From contig CAMTPA010000025.1 in the NCBI GenBank assembly GCA_947074275.1, positions 1 to 41,290 on the forward strand: 41,290 nucleotides of DNA. The letters are read 5' to 3'. Source of the DNA: an uncultured Bacteroides sp. GTDB taxonomy: Bacteria > Bacteroidota > Bacteroidia > Bacteroidales > Bacteroidaceae. How positions within the stretch are numbered: the first letter of the stretch is position 1; the number at the start of each line of letters is the position of its first letter. A program made the position numbers and the translations under genes. The notes under the pieces were generated by a model that was not told where the DNA came from, did no database searches, and saw only the letters and a list, made by a program, of their open reading frames with translations. Positions 1-8,321 of this stretch are shown here, one piece after another.

Positions 1-47
1 GAGATGGAATCTCGTGACTGGAGTTCAGACGTGTGCTCTTCCGATCT
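1..47 (+). other. Illumina TruSeq P7 index adapter remnant (sequencing artefact)
   Basis: Bases 14-47 match the well known Illumina index-read adapter, which begins GTGACTGGAGTTC and ends CTCTTCCGATCT. Bases 1-5 (GAGAT) are the 3' end of the P7 flow-cell primer. The 8 bases between them (GGAATCTC, 6-13) sit exactly where the sample index belongs. Genomic sequence therefore begins at about base 48. This is an untrimmed adapter at a contig end and should be masked. Confidence 0.96.
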
Positions 48-333
48 TTACGATACTACATTTTTCATCAAGAAATGATACCTTACACCACAAATCAACA
101 CAAAAGAGATACTTTTCACGACAATATGATTCTAAAAACAGATACTCAAGAACAATTATTTTCAAAAAAGCCACTTAAACTTCATCTTTTTGTTTAAGCT
201 CCAACAAAACCGACAACATCATAAATACCAAAACCATCGCCTTAACATTGCTACATAAAAACCAAATCAATATGGAGAATATTTCCTAAAATAATTCTTC
301 GTACACCAAAGCCATATTATCCAACCATTCTTT
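48..333. other. AT-rich non-coding stretch at the contig end
   Basis: No credible reading frame is seen between the adapter and addA. The only structure is a weak stem (CTTAAAC at 174-180 with GTTTAAG at 192-198) flanked by six A at 164-169. On the minus strand this looks like a short intrinsic terminator, but no minus-strand gene lies upstream of it, so its role is unclear. The join to the adapter means the true neighbour to the left is unknown. Confidence 0.5.
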
Positions 334-341
334 TATCTTTG
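334..341 (+). promoter_or_regulatory. Candidate -7 promoter box of addA
   Basis: TATCTTTG fits the Bacteroidota -7 consensus TAnnTTTG. A convincing -33 TTTG/TTG is not visible at the usual spacing. The box ends only 13 bases before the ATG at 355, so the transcript would have a leader of only a few bases. Confidence 0.4.
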
Positions 342-354
342 TGTGAAATTGTAA

Positions 355-3300
355 ATGGAGCGTATGGAACTTTTAGTGTACAAGGCCTCGGCTGGATCGG
401 GCAAGACGTTTACCCTGGCGGTGGAATATATAAAAATGCTCATCGAAAACCCACGGGCATACAGGCATATACTGGCGGTGACCTTTACAAACAAGGCCAC
501 TTCGGAGATGAAAGAGCGCATCTTGGGACAACTCTACGGAATATGGAAACAAGATGCCGAATCGAAATCGTACTTGGACAGCCTGATGGAAAAGACAGGC
601 AAAACCGCCGAGGAGATAGAGCACCAGGCGGGAGTGGCATTGCACTACATGCTGCACGATTATAGCCGCTTTCGAGTGGAAACCATCGACTCGTTTTTTC
701 AGAGCGTGATGCGCAACTTGGCACGCGAACTGGAACTAAGCCCCAACCTCAACATAGAGCTGAACAACGCCGAAGTGCTGAGCGACTCGGTAGACAGCAT
801 GATAGAGAAACTCGAAGCAACCTCCGCCACGCTGGCTTGGCTGCTCGACTACATCTACGAGCGAATAGCCGACGACAAGCGGTGGAACGTGGCGCAAGAG
901 ATTAAGAAATTTGGGCGAAACATATTCGACGAAGGATATATAGAGAAGGGGAAACTGCTGCGACAAAGGCTGATAGACAACCCCAACGTGATAAAAGAGT
1001 ATCGCAAGGAACTGAAGGAGATAGAAACCGCCGCACTGGAACAAATGAAAGGATTTAGCGATCACTTTGACGAAGTGATAAGCGACCACGGGCTGACCAT
1101 CGACGACTTCAGCTACAAAGCGACGGGCATCTGTGGCTACTTCAAGAAACTGAACGACGGAGACTTGTCGGACAAGATACGAGGCAAACGGGTGGAAGAC
1201 TGCCTGACCGACGCTAAGAAATGGGCCACAAAAAGCTCGCCCTCATACAAGACGGTGGTGGCTCTTGCCGAAAGCTCATTGATGGAGATTTTGAGCGAAG
1301 CGGAAAACCTGCGCACCAAAAACCTATACATCATCAACAGTTGCCAGCTTTCGCTGCGCCACCTGAACAACCTGCAATTGCTAAACAACATCGACGAAGA
1401 GGTGCGTGTGCTCAACAAAGAGAACAACCGCTTCTTGCTATCGGACACCAACGCGCTGCTGCACGAACTGGTACGCGACGGCGACTCATCGTTTGTGTTC
1501 GAGAAGATAGGAACCAACATACGCAACGTGATGATTGATGAGTTTCAGGACACCAGCCGGATGCAATGGGCCAACTTCAGACTGCTGCTGCTCGAAGGGC
1601 TTTCGCAAGGAGCTGACAGCTTGATAGTGGGCGATGTGAAACAAAGCATCTATCGCTGGCGAAGTGGCGATTGGGGCATATTGAACAGCCTCAAAGGAAA
1701 GCTCGACCACTTTGACGTGCGGGTGGAAACACTGAAAACCAACTGGCGAAGCGAGGCGAACGTGATTCGATTCAACAACGAGGTGTTTCGGGCTATCGTG
1801 GCTTATCTCAACAACATCTACCGCCAAGACTTGAACCAGAACTGCGATCCGCTGCTGAACGCTTATCAGGACGTGGCACAAGAGTCGCCCAAACAGTCGG
1901 ACAAAGGATTCGTGAAAGTAAACTTCATCGAAATAGAGAAAAAGAAAAAAGGCGAAGAAGAGACAGACGACAAGGCAAACGACTACAACCACCAAACCCT
2001 GCTGCGTATGGGCGAAGAGGTGAAAAACTTACTCGCATCGGGGGTGAAGCTAAACGATATTACCATCCTTGTGCGCAAAAACAAAACCATCCCTGCCATT
2101 GCCAACCACTTTGACAAAGAGGTGGGATGCAAGGTGGTATCCGACGAAGCCTTCCGCTTGGACGCTTCATCGGCGGTGTGTATGCTGATGGATGCTCTAC
2201 GCTGCTTGTCGAACCCCGAAGACAGCATAGCCCGTGCTTCGCTGGCCACAAACTATCAGATGCAAGTGATGGGATTTGAGGGCGAACAGGAAACCTTGTT
2301 GTCCGACCATACAGGGCGTTATCTGCCCGAAGCTTTTGTGCAGAACGCCAATCGCCTCTGCCTGATGCCCCTATATGAGCTACTCGAAGAGCTGTTTCGC
2401 CTGTTCGATATGAACCGCATCGAGCAGCAGGACGCTTACCTGTTCGCTTTCTTCGATGCCGTGACCGACTACTTGCAAAGCAACTCTTCGGAACTGGACG
2501 CTTTTATCCGCTGCTGGGAAGAGAAGCTTTGCGGAAAAACCATCCCCAGCGGCGAGTTGGAGGGCATACGGGTCTACTCCATACACAAATCGAAGGGGTT
2601 GGAGTTTCACACGGTGCTTATCCCCTATTGCGATTGGAAGATGGAAAACGAGACACTCGACCAGATGGTGTGGTGCGCTCCGCTCGAAGCTCCTTTCAAT
2701 CAGTTGGACTTGGTGCCCGTGAACTACTCACCCAAAATGGCGGTATCTACCTACCTGAACGACTACCAAAAAGAGCGTCTGCAACTGTGGGTAGACAATC
2801 TGAACTTGCTCTACGTGGCATTTACCCGTGCCAGCAAAAACCTCATTATGTGGACACGCAGCGAACAGTCGGGCACGATGTCTGAACTGCTCACCGCCGC
2901 TCTGCCGCAAGTGGCAAACGAGATAGACGCAACGTGGGACGAAGAGGCGGGTTTGTTCGAGTTTGGTTCGCTATGCCCCTCTACCGAAAAGCAAGAGAAG
3001 GTGTCTACCAATCGCCTCACCCGCAAACCCGACAGACTGCCCATCGCTATGCAATCGCTCGAACACGAGATTGAGTTTCGCCAATCCAACCGCTCCGCCG
3101 ACTTCATCAAGGGATTGAGCGAAGAGGAGTCGGACAGCCGTTTCATCAACCGTGGACAGTTGCTCCACACACTCTTCTCGGCTATAAACTCCAAAGCCGA
3201 CATAGACCACGCCATAGAGCGGCTGGTGTTTGAAGGAGTGATAGCCAACCGTGCGCAAGCCACCGAGATAAGCCAGTTTGCCCACCAAGCTTTCGGCCAG

Positions 3301-3585
3301 CCCGAAGTGCAAGATTGGTATTCGGGACGTTGGCGGCTGTTCAACGAATGTGCCATTATATACAAAGAAAATGGTGTGCTGCAAACTCGTCGCCCCGACC
3401 GTGTGATGATGAACGACGATGAAACGGTGGTGGTAGACTTCAAGTTTGGCAAGCCCAGCAAGAAATATGCCGTGCAGGTACAAGGCTACATCGCCCTGCT
3501 GAAGCAAATGGGTTACACACACGTTTCGGGCTATTTGTGGTATGTAGATGAAGCCCGCATCGAACTTGTAAAAGAGAAAAAATAA
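355..3585 (+). CDS. AddA/RecB-like UvrD-family helicase-nuclease
   Basis: Superfamily 1 helicase of the AddA/RecB type, 1076 residues, expected to unwind and trim DNA ends for RecA-dependent double-strand break repair. Visible motifs in order are the Walker A loop ASAGSGKTFT (11-20), motif Ia AVTFTNKAT, motif II DEFQDTS (395-401), QSIYRWRSGDW (about 430), NWRSEANV, motif V SIHKSKGLEFH (about 742) and motif VI YVAFTRASKNL (R825). The C-terminus carries a RecB-type PD-(D/E)XK nuclease with RPDRV followed by VVVDFKFG (D1028, K1030). A second Met at codon 4 (364) is an alternative start. The addB-like gene follows after 22 bases in the same direction, so the two are almost certainly co-transcribed and form a complex. 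Family and role are solid. The exact name is by analogy to AddA, since Bacteroidota orthologues are divergent. Confidence 0.93.
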   Translation: MERMELLVYKASAGSGKTFTLAVEYIKMLIENPRAYRHILAVTFTNKATSEMKERILGQLYGIWKQDAESKSYLDSLMEKTGKTAEEIEHQAGVALHYMLHDYSRFRVETIDSFFQSVMRNLARELELSPNLNIELNNAEVLSDSVDSMIEKLEATSATLAWLLDYIYERIADDKRWNVAQEIKKFGRNIFDEGYIEKGKLLRQRLIDNPNVIKEYRKELKEIETAALEQMKGFSDHFDEVISDHGLTIDDFSYKATGICGYFKKLNDGDLSDKIRGKRVEDCLTDAKKWATKSSPSYKTVVALAESSLMEILSEAENLRTKNLYIINSCQLSLRHLNNLQLLNNIDEEVRVLNKENNRFLLSDTNALLHELVRDGDSSFVFEKIGTNIRNVMIDEFQDTSRMQWANFRLLLLEGLSQGADSLIVGDVKQSIYRWRSGDWGILNSLKGKLDHFDVRVETLKTNWRSEANVIRFNNEVFRAIVAYLNNIYRQDLNQNCDPLLNAYQDVAQESPKQSDKGFVKVNFIEIEKKKKGEEETDDKANDYNHQTLLRMGEEVKNLLASGVKLNDITILVRKNKTIPAIANHFDKEVGCKVVSDEAFRLDASSAVCMLMDALRCLSNPEDSIARASLATNYQMQVMGFEGEQETLLSDHTGRYLPEAFVQNANRLCLMPLYELLEELFRLFDMNRIEQQDAYLFAFFDAVTDYLQSNSSELDAFIRCWEEKLCGKTIPSGELEGIRVYSIHKSKGLEFHTVLIPYCDWKMENETLDQMVWCAPLEAPFNQLDLVPVNYSPKMAVSTYLNDYQKERLQLWVDNLNLLYVAFTRASKNLIMWTRSEQSGTMSELLTAALPQVANEIDATWDEEAGLFEFGSLCPSTEKQEKVSTNRLTRKPDRLPIAMQSLEHEIEFRQSNRSADFIKGLSEEESDSRFINRGQLLHTLFSAINSKADIDHAIERLVFEGVIANRAQATEISQFAHQAFGQPEVQDWYSGRWRLFNECAIIYKENGVLQTRRPDRVMMNDDETVVVDFKFGKPSKKYAVQVQGYIALLKQMGYTHVSGYLWYVDEARIELVKEKK

Positions 3586-3607
3586 ACAACGATATAACAA
3601 TAAGATA

Positions 3608-6511
3608 ATGGAAACATTTCTTCAGTTGGTCGCTAAAGACCTACATAGCAAGATAGGCAATGACTTGTCGCGCGTGGCAATCGTGTTCCCCAACAAGCGT
3701 GCCAGCCTTTTTTTCAATGAGTATCTGGCTTCACAATCCGATACACCCATTTGGTCGCCTGCATACGTCAGCATCAGCGAATTGTTTCAGCAGTTATCTA
3801 CCTTGAAGCTTGGCGACCCCATCCGCTTGGTGTGCGAACTCTACAAGGTGTTTCGGCAAGAGACAGGCAGCGAAGAGAGCTTAGACGATTTCTACTTCTG
3901 GGGCGAACTGCTCATAAGCGACTTTGACGACGTGGACAAGAACCGAGTAGATGCCGATAAACTCTTCTCGAACTTGCAGGAGCTGAAGAACATAATGGAC
4001 GACTTTGAGTTTTTGGATGCGGAACAAGAAGAGGCAATCCGCCAGTTTTTCAAGAATTTCTCCATCGAAAAACAAACCCAGCTGAAAGAGAAATTCGTGT
4101 CGCTGTGGAATTGTCTGCAAGCGATATACAACAGTTACAAGGCGCAACTACGCTCTTTGGGCATAGCCTACGAAGGCATGCTATACCGAGATGTGATAGA
4201 CTCGATAGAGACCGAAGCGATGCACTATGACAAGTTTGTGTTTGTGGGGTTCAACGTGCTCAACAAGGTGGAACATCGCTTTTTTGAAATCCTGAAAGAG
4301 AAAGGAAAAGCTTTGTTCTATTGGGATTACGATGAATTTTACACCCAGCCACTTGGCGTGGTAGAGCAAGGAGGCAAACACTCGCTGCACGAAGCAGGTG
4401 AGTTCATCGTTCGCAACCTGCGACACTTCCCCAACGAGCTGCCTGCTACTTGTTTCGACCATCTGCACAAACTCAAGAAGGTACGTTTCATATCGTCGCC
4501 TACCGAGAATGCACAGGCTCGATTTTTGCCGCAATGGATAGAAGAGATAAAGCCACAGCCACACGAGGAGAAAGAGAACGCCGTGGTGCTATGCAACGAA
4601 GCGGTGTTGCTGCCCGTGTTGCATTCCATCCCCCAAGAGGTGAAGAACGTGAACATCACAATGGGATTTCCACTGGCACAAACACCCGTGTACAGTTTTG
4701 TCAATGCGCTGCTCGAACTACAAACCAACGGCTACCGCACCAAGGAGGGACGCTATCTGTATGAATCGGTGCAGACTGTATTGAAGCACCCCTACACACG
4801 TCAATGCACGCCATTGGCCGACACCATCGAACGAGAACTGACCGAAAAGAACCGCTTCTACCCACTGCCCTCGGAGCTGAAGCGCGATGCTTTTCTCGAA
4901 AAAGTATTTACTCCTACTACATCCATTCACGGGCTTTGCGTCTATATCAGCGAGTTGCTCAAAGAGGTGTCCGTCATCTACCGAAACGAAACCGACGCTG
5001 AGACCTCGGATGATATATTCAACCAACTCTATCGTGAGTCGTTGTTCAAAAGCTACACACTTGTCAACCGCATCGCCACGCTGATAGAGAGCGGCGAACT
5101 GAATGTGCGCATCGACACGATGAAGCGTTTGTTGCATCAATTGCTCACTTCGGCAAACATTCCGTTTCACGGAGAGCCTGCCATCGGTATGCAAATAATG
5201 GGCGTGCTCGAAACACGCAACCTCGATTTCAAAAACTTGCTGATGCTATCGGTGAACGAAGGACAACTTCCCAAAGCAGGTGGCGAGTCGTCATTCATCC
5301 CCTACAACTTGCGCAAAGCGTTTGGGATGACTACCATCGAGCACAAAAACGCCGTGTATGCTTATTATTTCTACCGCCTGATACAACGTGCCGAAAACAT
5401 CACGCTGATGTACAACACCTCATCCGATGGGTTGAACCGTGGCGAATGGTCGCGCTTTATGCTCCAGTTTTTGGTGGAATGGGAACACCACATCAAGTTG
5501 GAATATTTAGAAGCCGGACAATCGCCCCAAGCGATGCGTGCTATCACCATCGAAAAAAGCCCCGCCATCGTTTCGAGTATGCTACGCCAATTCGACCTCA
5601 ACACCAACCCGAAAGCTTCGCTGCTATCTCCTTCGGCACTCAATGCTTATTTAGATTGCCGCCTGCGCTTTTATTTCAGAAGCATCGCTCGATTGAAAAA
5701 ACCCAATGAAGTGAGTGCGGAGATTGATTCGGCTTTGTTTGGCACCATCTTTCACTATGCAGCAGAGCTGATTTACAAAGAGCTTGGCGCACACGGCAAC
5801 GAAGTGCGAAAGGAGGATTTAGAGACTTTGCTAAAAGATGAAGCCAAAGTGCAGCGATTTGTAGACGAGGCTTTCAAAAAAGAGTTTTTTCAAGTAGCGT
5901 CTCACGAACTGCCCGAATACAACGGGTTGCAGCTAATCAACTCGAAGGTGATAGCTCGCTACGTGCGCCAACTGTTGCAGATAGATTTGACGTATGCCCC
6001 TTTCTATATGGTGGGAATGGAAGAGAAAGTAAATCATCACCTGCCTGTGAACAGCGCAATGGGAAACATCTGCCTGAATGTGGGTGGCACTATCGACCGC
6101 ATCGACAAGAAAGGCAACACGCTGCGCATTGTAGACTACAAAACAGGAGGCACGCCAAAAACGGCCACCAGTATCGACAAACTTTTCACGCGCGATAAGG
6201 GTAGAGCCAACTACATCTTTCAAACGTTTTTGTATGCCTACATCATGTGCCAAACGCATTCGGAGTATATCGCTCCAGCCTTGCTATACATACACAAAGC
6301 GGCTGGCGAAAGCTACTCGCCTATTATACAAATGACGGAGGAGAAAATCAAAATCACCGTAGACAATTTCAGCAACCAGTACGAAGATAAGTTTGGCTCG
6401 CTGCTGCAAGAGTTGCTGCAAGAGATATTCGACCCCGAACAACCCTTCGACCAAACCGAGGATTTGGATAAGTGCGGTTATTGCGATTTCAAATCTATCT
6501 GCAAACGATGA
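3608..6511 (+). CDS. AddB-like PD-(D/E)XK nuclease with iron-sulfur staple
   Basis: Second subunit of the AddAB-like complex, 967 residues. The N-terminal two thirds resemble an inactivated helicase core: early VAIVFPNKRASLFF replaces a canonical Walker A. The C-terminal third is a RecB-family nuclease: LSPSALNAYLDCRLRFYF begins the domain, GTIDRID and IVDYKTGG give catalytic D843 and K845. C684 together with C956, C959 and C965 of the terminal CGYCDFKSIC reproduces the four-cysteine arrangement that binds the 4Fe-4S cluster of AddB and closes the nuclease fold. It is the partner of the helicase at 355-3585 and ends two residues after the last cysteine. Confidence in the nuclease and cluster is high. 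The helicase-like N-terminus is inferred from the family. Confidence 0.9.
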   Translation: METFLQLVAKDLHSKIGNDLSRVAIVFPNKRASLFFNEYLASQSDTPIWSPAYVSISELFQQLSTLKLGDPIRLVCELYKVFRQETGSEESLDDFYFWGELLISDFDDVDKNRVDADKLFSNLQELKNIMDDFEFLDAEQEEAIRQFFKNFSIEKQTQLKEKFVSLWNCLQAIYNSYKAQLRSLGIAYEGMLYRDVIDSIETEAMHYDKFVFVGFNVLNKVEHRFFEILKEKGKALFYWDYDEFYTQPLGVVEQGGKHSLHEAGEFIVRNLRHFPNELPATCFDHLHKLKKVRFISSPTENAQARFLPQWIEEIKPQPHEEKENAVVLCNEAVLLPVLHSIPQEVKNVNITMGFPLAQTPVYSFVNALLELQTNGYRTKEGRYLYESVQTVLKHPYTRQCTPLADTIERELTEKNRFYPLPSELKRDAFLEKVFTPTTSIHGLCVYISELLKEVSVIYRNETDAETSDDIFNQLYRESLFKSYTLVNRIATLIESGELNVRIDTMKRLLHQLLTSANIPFHGEPAIGMQIMGVLETRNLDFKNLLMLSVNEGQLPKAGGESSFIPYNLRKAFGMTTIEHKNAVYAYYFYRLIQRAENITLMYNTSSDGLNRGEWSRFMLQFLVEWEHHIKLEYLEAGQSPQAMRAITIEKSPAIVSSMLRQFDLNTNPKASLLSPSALNAYLDCRLRFYFRSIARLKKPNEVSAEIDSALFGTIFHYAAELIYKELGAHGNEVRKEDLETLLKDEAKVQRFVDEAFKKEFFQVASHELPEYNGLQLINSKVIARYVRQLLQIDLTYAPFYMVGMEEKVNHHLPVNSAMGNICLNVGGTIDRIDKKGNTLRIVDYKTGGTPKTATSIDKLFTRDKGRANYIFQTFLYAYIMCQTHSEYIAPALLYIHKAAGESYSPIIQMTEEKIKITVDNFSNQYEDKFGSLLQELLQEIFDPEQPFDQTEDLDKCGYCDFKSICKR

Positions 6512-6518
6512 ACCATTT

Positions 6519-6563
6519 TTCTTGAATAGCTGTTTGTGTTTAAGTACAACAGTTATTCAAGAA
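6519..6563. repeat. 16-bp inverted repeat between addB and the DoxX gene
   Basis: Left arm 6519-6534 (TTCTTGAATAGCTGTT) pairs with right arm 6548-6563 with a single mismatch that becomes a G-U pair in RNA, around a 13-base loop. It starts 8 bases after the addB stop and ends 6 bases before the ATG at 6570. There is no U-tract after it, so it is a poor intrinsic terminator. It could act as an operator, as an mRNA-stabilising 3' end for addAB, or as a translational control hairpin in front of the DoxX gene. Confidence 0.65.
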
Positions 6564-6569
6564 AGCATT

Positions 6570-6998
6570 ATGTTCGACCTCAACACCTTTTTGTTTCCTT
6601 TGCCAATGGATATAGCAGGTATCTCGGCATTGATATTGGCTGCACGCATCGCCTTTGGCGCGATGCTGATGCACCACGGCATAGCCAAAGTGAAAAACTT
6701 CGCAAGCCTGTCCACCACCTTCCCCGATCCATTGGGCATTGGCATCAAAACCTCGCTGGTGCTTGCCATCTTTGGCGAACTGATATGCCCCATCGCTTTC
6801 ATACTTGGTTTCTTATACCGCCTTTGTATGATACCGATGATGTTCACTATGTTTGTAGCTTTCTTTTTGGCAATGCGCAAAGCCCCCTACGACCAAAAAG
6901 AGTTGGGATTGGTGTATCTGCTATTGTTTGTATTGCTCTACATAGCAGGCCCGGGCATCTACTCCATCGACTTCTTGATAGCAATGCGTGTGGCTTAG
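6570..6998 (+). CDS. DoxX-family small integral membrane protein
   Basis: Protein of 142 residues with about four hydrophobic helices, matching the DoxX/DoxD-like family layout. The first helix contains the family-like stretch AARIAFGAMLMHHGIAKVKNF (shown in part: HHGIAKVKNF), followed by GELICPIAFILGFLYR and a final LVYLLLFVLLYIAGPG helix. DoxX-type proteins are inner membrane proteins of poorly defined function, in some bacteria linked to redox or thiol stress. The frame stays open upstream into addB, but ATG 6570 gives the normal family N-terminus and lies just after the inverted repeat at 6519-6563, so that start is chosen. It converges on the histidine kinase gene with only 13 bases between the stops and no visible terminator. 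Confidence 0.8.
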   Translation: MFDLNTFLFPLPMDIAGISALILAARIAFGAMLMHHGIAKVKNFASLSTTFPDPLGIGIKTSLVLAIFGELICPIAFILGFLYRLCMIPMMFTMFVAFFLAMRKAPYDQKELGLVYLLLFVLLYIAGPGIYSIDFLIAMRVA

Positions 6999-7011
6999 GT
7001 AGAAGCTGCGA

Positions 7012-8310
7012 TTAACAGAACACAATCTTAAATCGTGTGATTCCATCGGGGTAGCTACGCAGCGAGAAAGTGCAATTGTGCTTGGTGAGCACATCGCGCA
7101 CAAAAATCAATCCGATGCCTTGTCCGTTGGGTTTGGTAGAGAAGAAAGGGCTAAACAGTTTGGCTTCGGTCTCTTTTGAGATGCCTTGTCCGTTGTCGGC
7201 TATTTCGAGCTGCAGCGGATTGGTGGTGGTGCTGATTTGTATTGTTCCATTTTGCCCGATGCTTTCGGCCGCATTTTTCAGGATATTCACCATCACTTGC
7301 TCAAACAAAGCTATGTCGAGACACACCACGGGTTCGGCTTGGCACAGATTCATTTTCAGGTCGATGTTTCTTTGTCGGCAGATGTTTTCCATAAACAGTT
7401 TGCACGCCTCTACCCGCTTGTTCAGGCTCACCTCTTTGAGCTGCGGTTCGGGAATTTTCACCACGTTGGCAAAGTTGGTGATAAATCGGCTCATACTGAA
7501 ACTACGCTCTATGCACACACGCATCACTTCGCGCAGGTCGTCGGTGTCGTCCATCATTTCGAGTGCTCCGTTCACCGAGTCGAGGGTAGACGAAATGCCT
7601 GCTACGGTATTGTTTACCTCGTGAGCTATCATTCTGATTACTTTTTCGTAGGCTTTTTTTTCGGCTTTTATTACTTCCGACGTGAGGCTCTCTATCAGTA
7701 TAAATGGGTGTGCAAAGCCACGGTCGACAAACGAAAGGGACGAGCAGCGGTAAATCATCGCGTCGTTCAGGCGGATGGTTTCGGTTGCGCCTTTGGGAAT
7801 GTGACTTATTTCTTCCATCAGCGTGGAGTCTATTTCGGCCAGTTTTTTGCCACGCACCTGCTCTTCGGTGTCGATACCTATGAAGCGTAGAGCGGCTTTG
7901 TTTATCATCGACACCTCGCCATCGAAGGTGAGAATGACGACACCCATCGGAGATGCGCTAATGAGTAGGTCTAAAAAATGGTTCTGCTCACGGAGGCGAA
8001 GACGTTCGTTTTTCAGCTGATCCATCATTCGGTTGAACACCTGTACGATGCGATCGGCCTCTACCTGCCCCACAGGAGTAAGGCGACTGCTGAAGTCTTG
8101 TTCGCGAAGCAATTCCATCCCGTTGCCAATGGTGTTGAGGGGTTTCACCACTTTGCGGTAAAACAAAAGCAGGAAGAAGATGCTGAGGGTTATCACCCCT
8201 TCGACTATGTAGAACAGAGTGCCGCGCTGCTCGATGGTGATTGCAAAAAGTATCACCCAAACAGCTACAAGCAGCAGTGCCAACACAAAGAAATAGAACT
8301 TCAGCTTCAT
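7012..8310 (-). CDS. Membrane sensor histidine kinase (NtrY/AtoS-like)
   Basis: 432-residue kinase. Two transmembrane helices (about 4-26 and 33-51) are separated by only a few residues, so there is no periplasmic sensor domain. A HAMP linker (about 52-105) and a PAS domain (about 110-215) follow. The phosphoacceptor box is RMIAHEVNNTVAG with H230. The ATPase domain shows the N box VNILKNAAESIG, G1 IADNGQGI, the F box LFSPFFSTKPNG and G2 GQGIGL. The gene starts 11 bases after the stop of the sigma54-dependent regulator, its obvious cognate. It is the last gene of the tolC-like operon. The signal is unknown; with no outer loop it probably senses the membrane, a cytoplasmic ligand at the PAS domain, or a partner protein. 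Confidence 0.92.
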   Translation of the reverse strand: MKLKFYFFVLALLLVAVWVILFAITIEQRGTLFYIVEGVITLSIFFLLLFYRKVVKPLNTIGNGMELLREQDFSSRLTPVGQVEADRIVQVFNRMMDQLKNERLRLREQNHFLDLLISASPMGVVILTFDGEVSMINKAALRFIGIDTEEQVRGKKLAEIDSTLMEEISHIPKGATETIRLNDAMIYRCSSLSFVDRGFAHPFILIESLTSEVIKAEKKAYEKVIRMIAHEVNNTVAGISSTLDSVNGALEMMDDTDDLREVMRVCIERSFSMSRFITNFANVVKIPEPQLKEVSLNKRVEACKLFMENICRQRNIDLKMNLCQAEPVVCLDIALFEQVMVNILKNAAESIGQNGTIQISTTTNPLQLEIADNGQGISKETEAKLFSPFFSTKPNGQGIGLIFVRDVLTKHNCTFSLRSYPDGITRFKIVFC

Positions 8311-8321
8311 CGCATTTAGAT

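Noticed and set aside
164..198. Stem CTTAAAC/GTTTAAG followed by six T on the minus strand, as a terminator
   Set aside because: No minus-strand gene or promoter box lies upstream between 200 and 354, the stem is short and AT-rich, and the area is near a contig end.
6394..6408. TGGCTCGCTGCTGCA in the end of addB as a second sigma54 promoter for the DoxX gene
   Set aside because: The GG to GC distance is one base too short, which normally abolishes sigma54 binding.
7070..7890. Long open frames opposite the histidine kinase and other genes
   Set aside because: They are antisense shadows with no recognisable domains, lying over well-supported genes.
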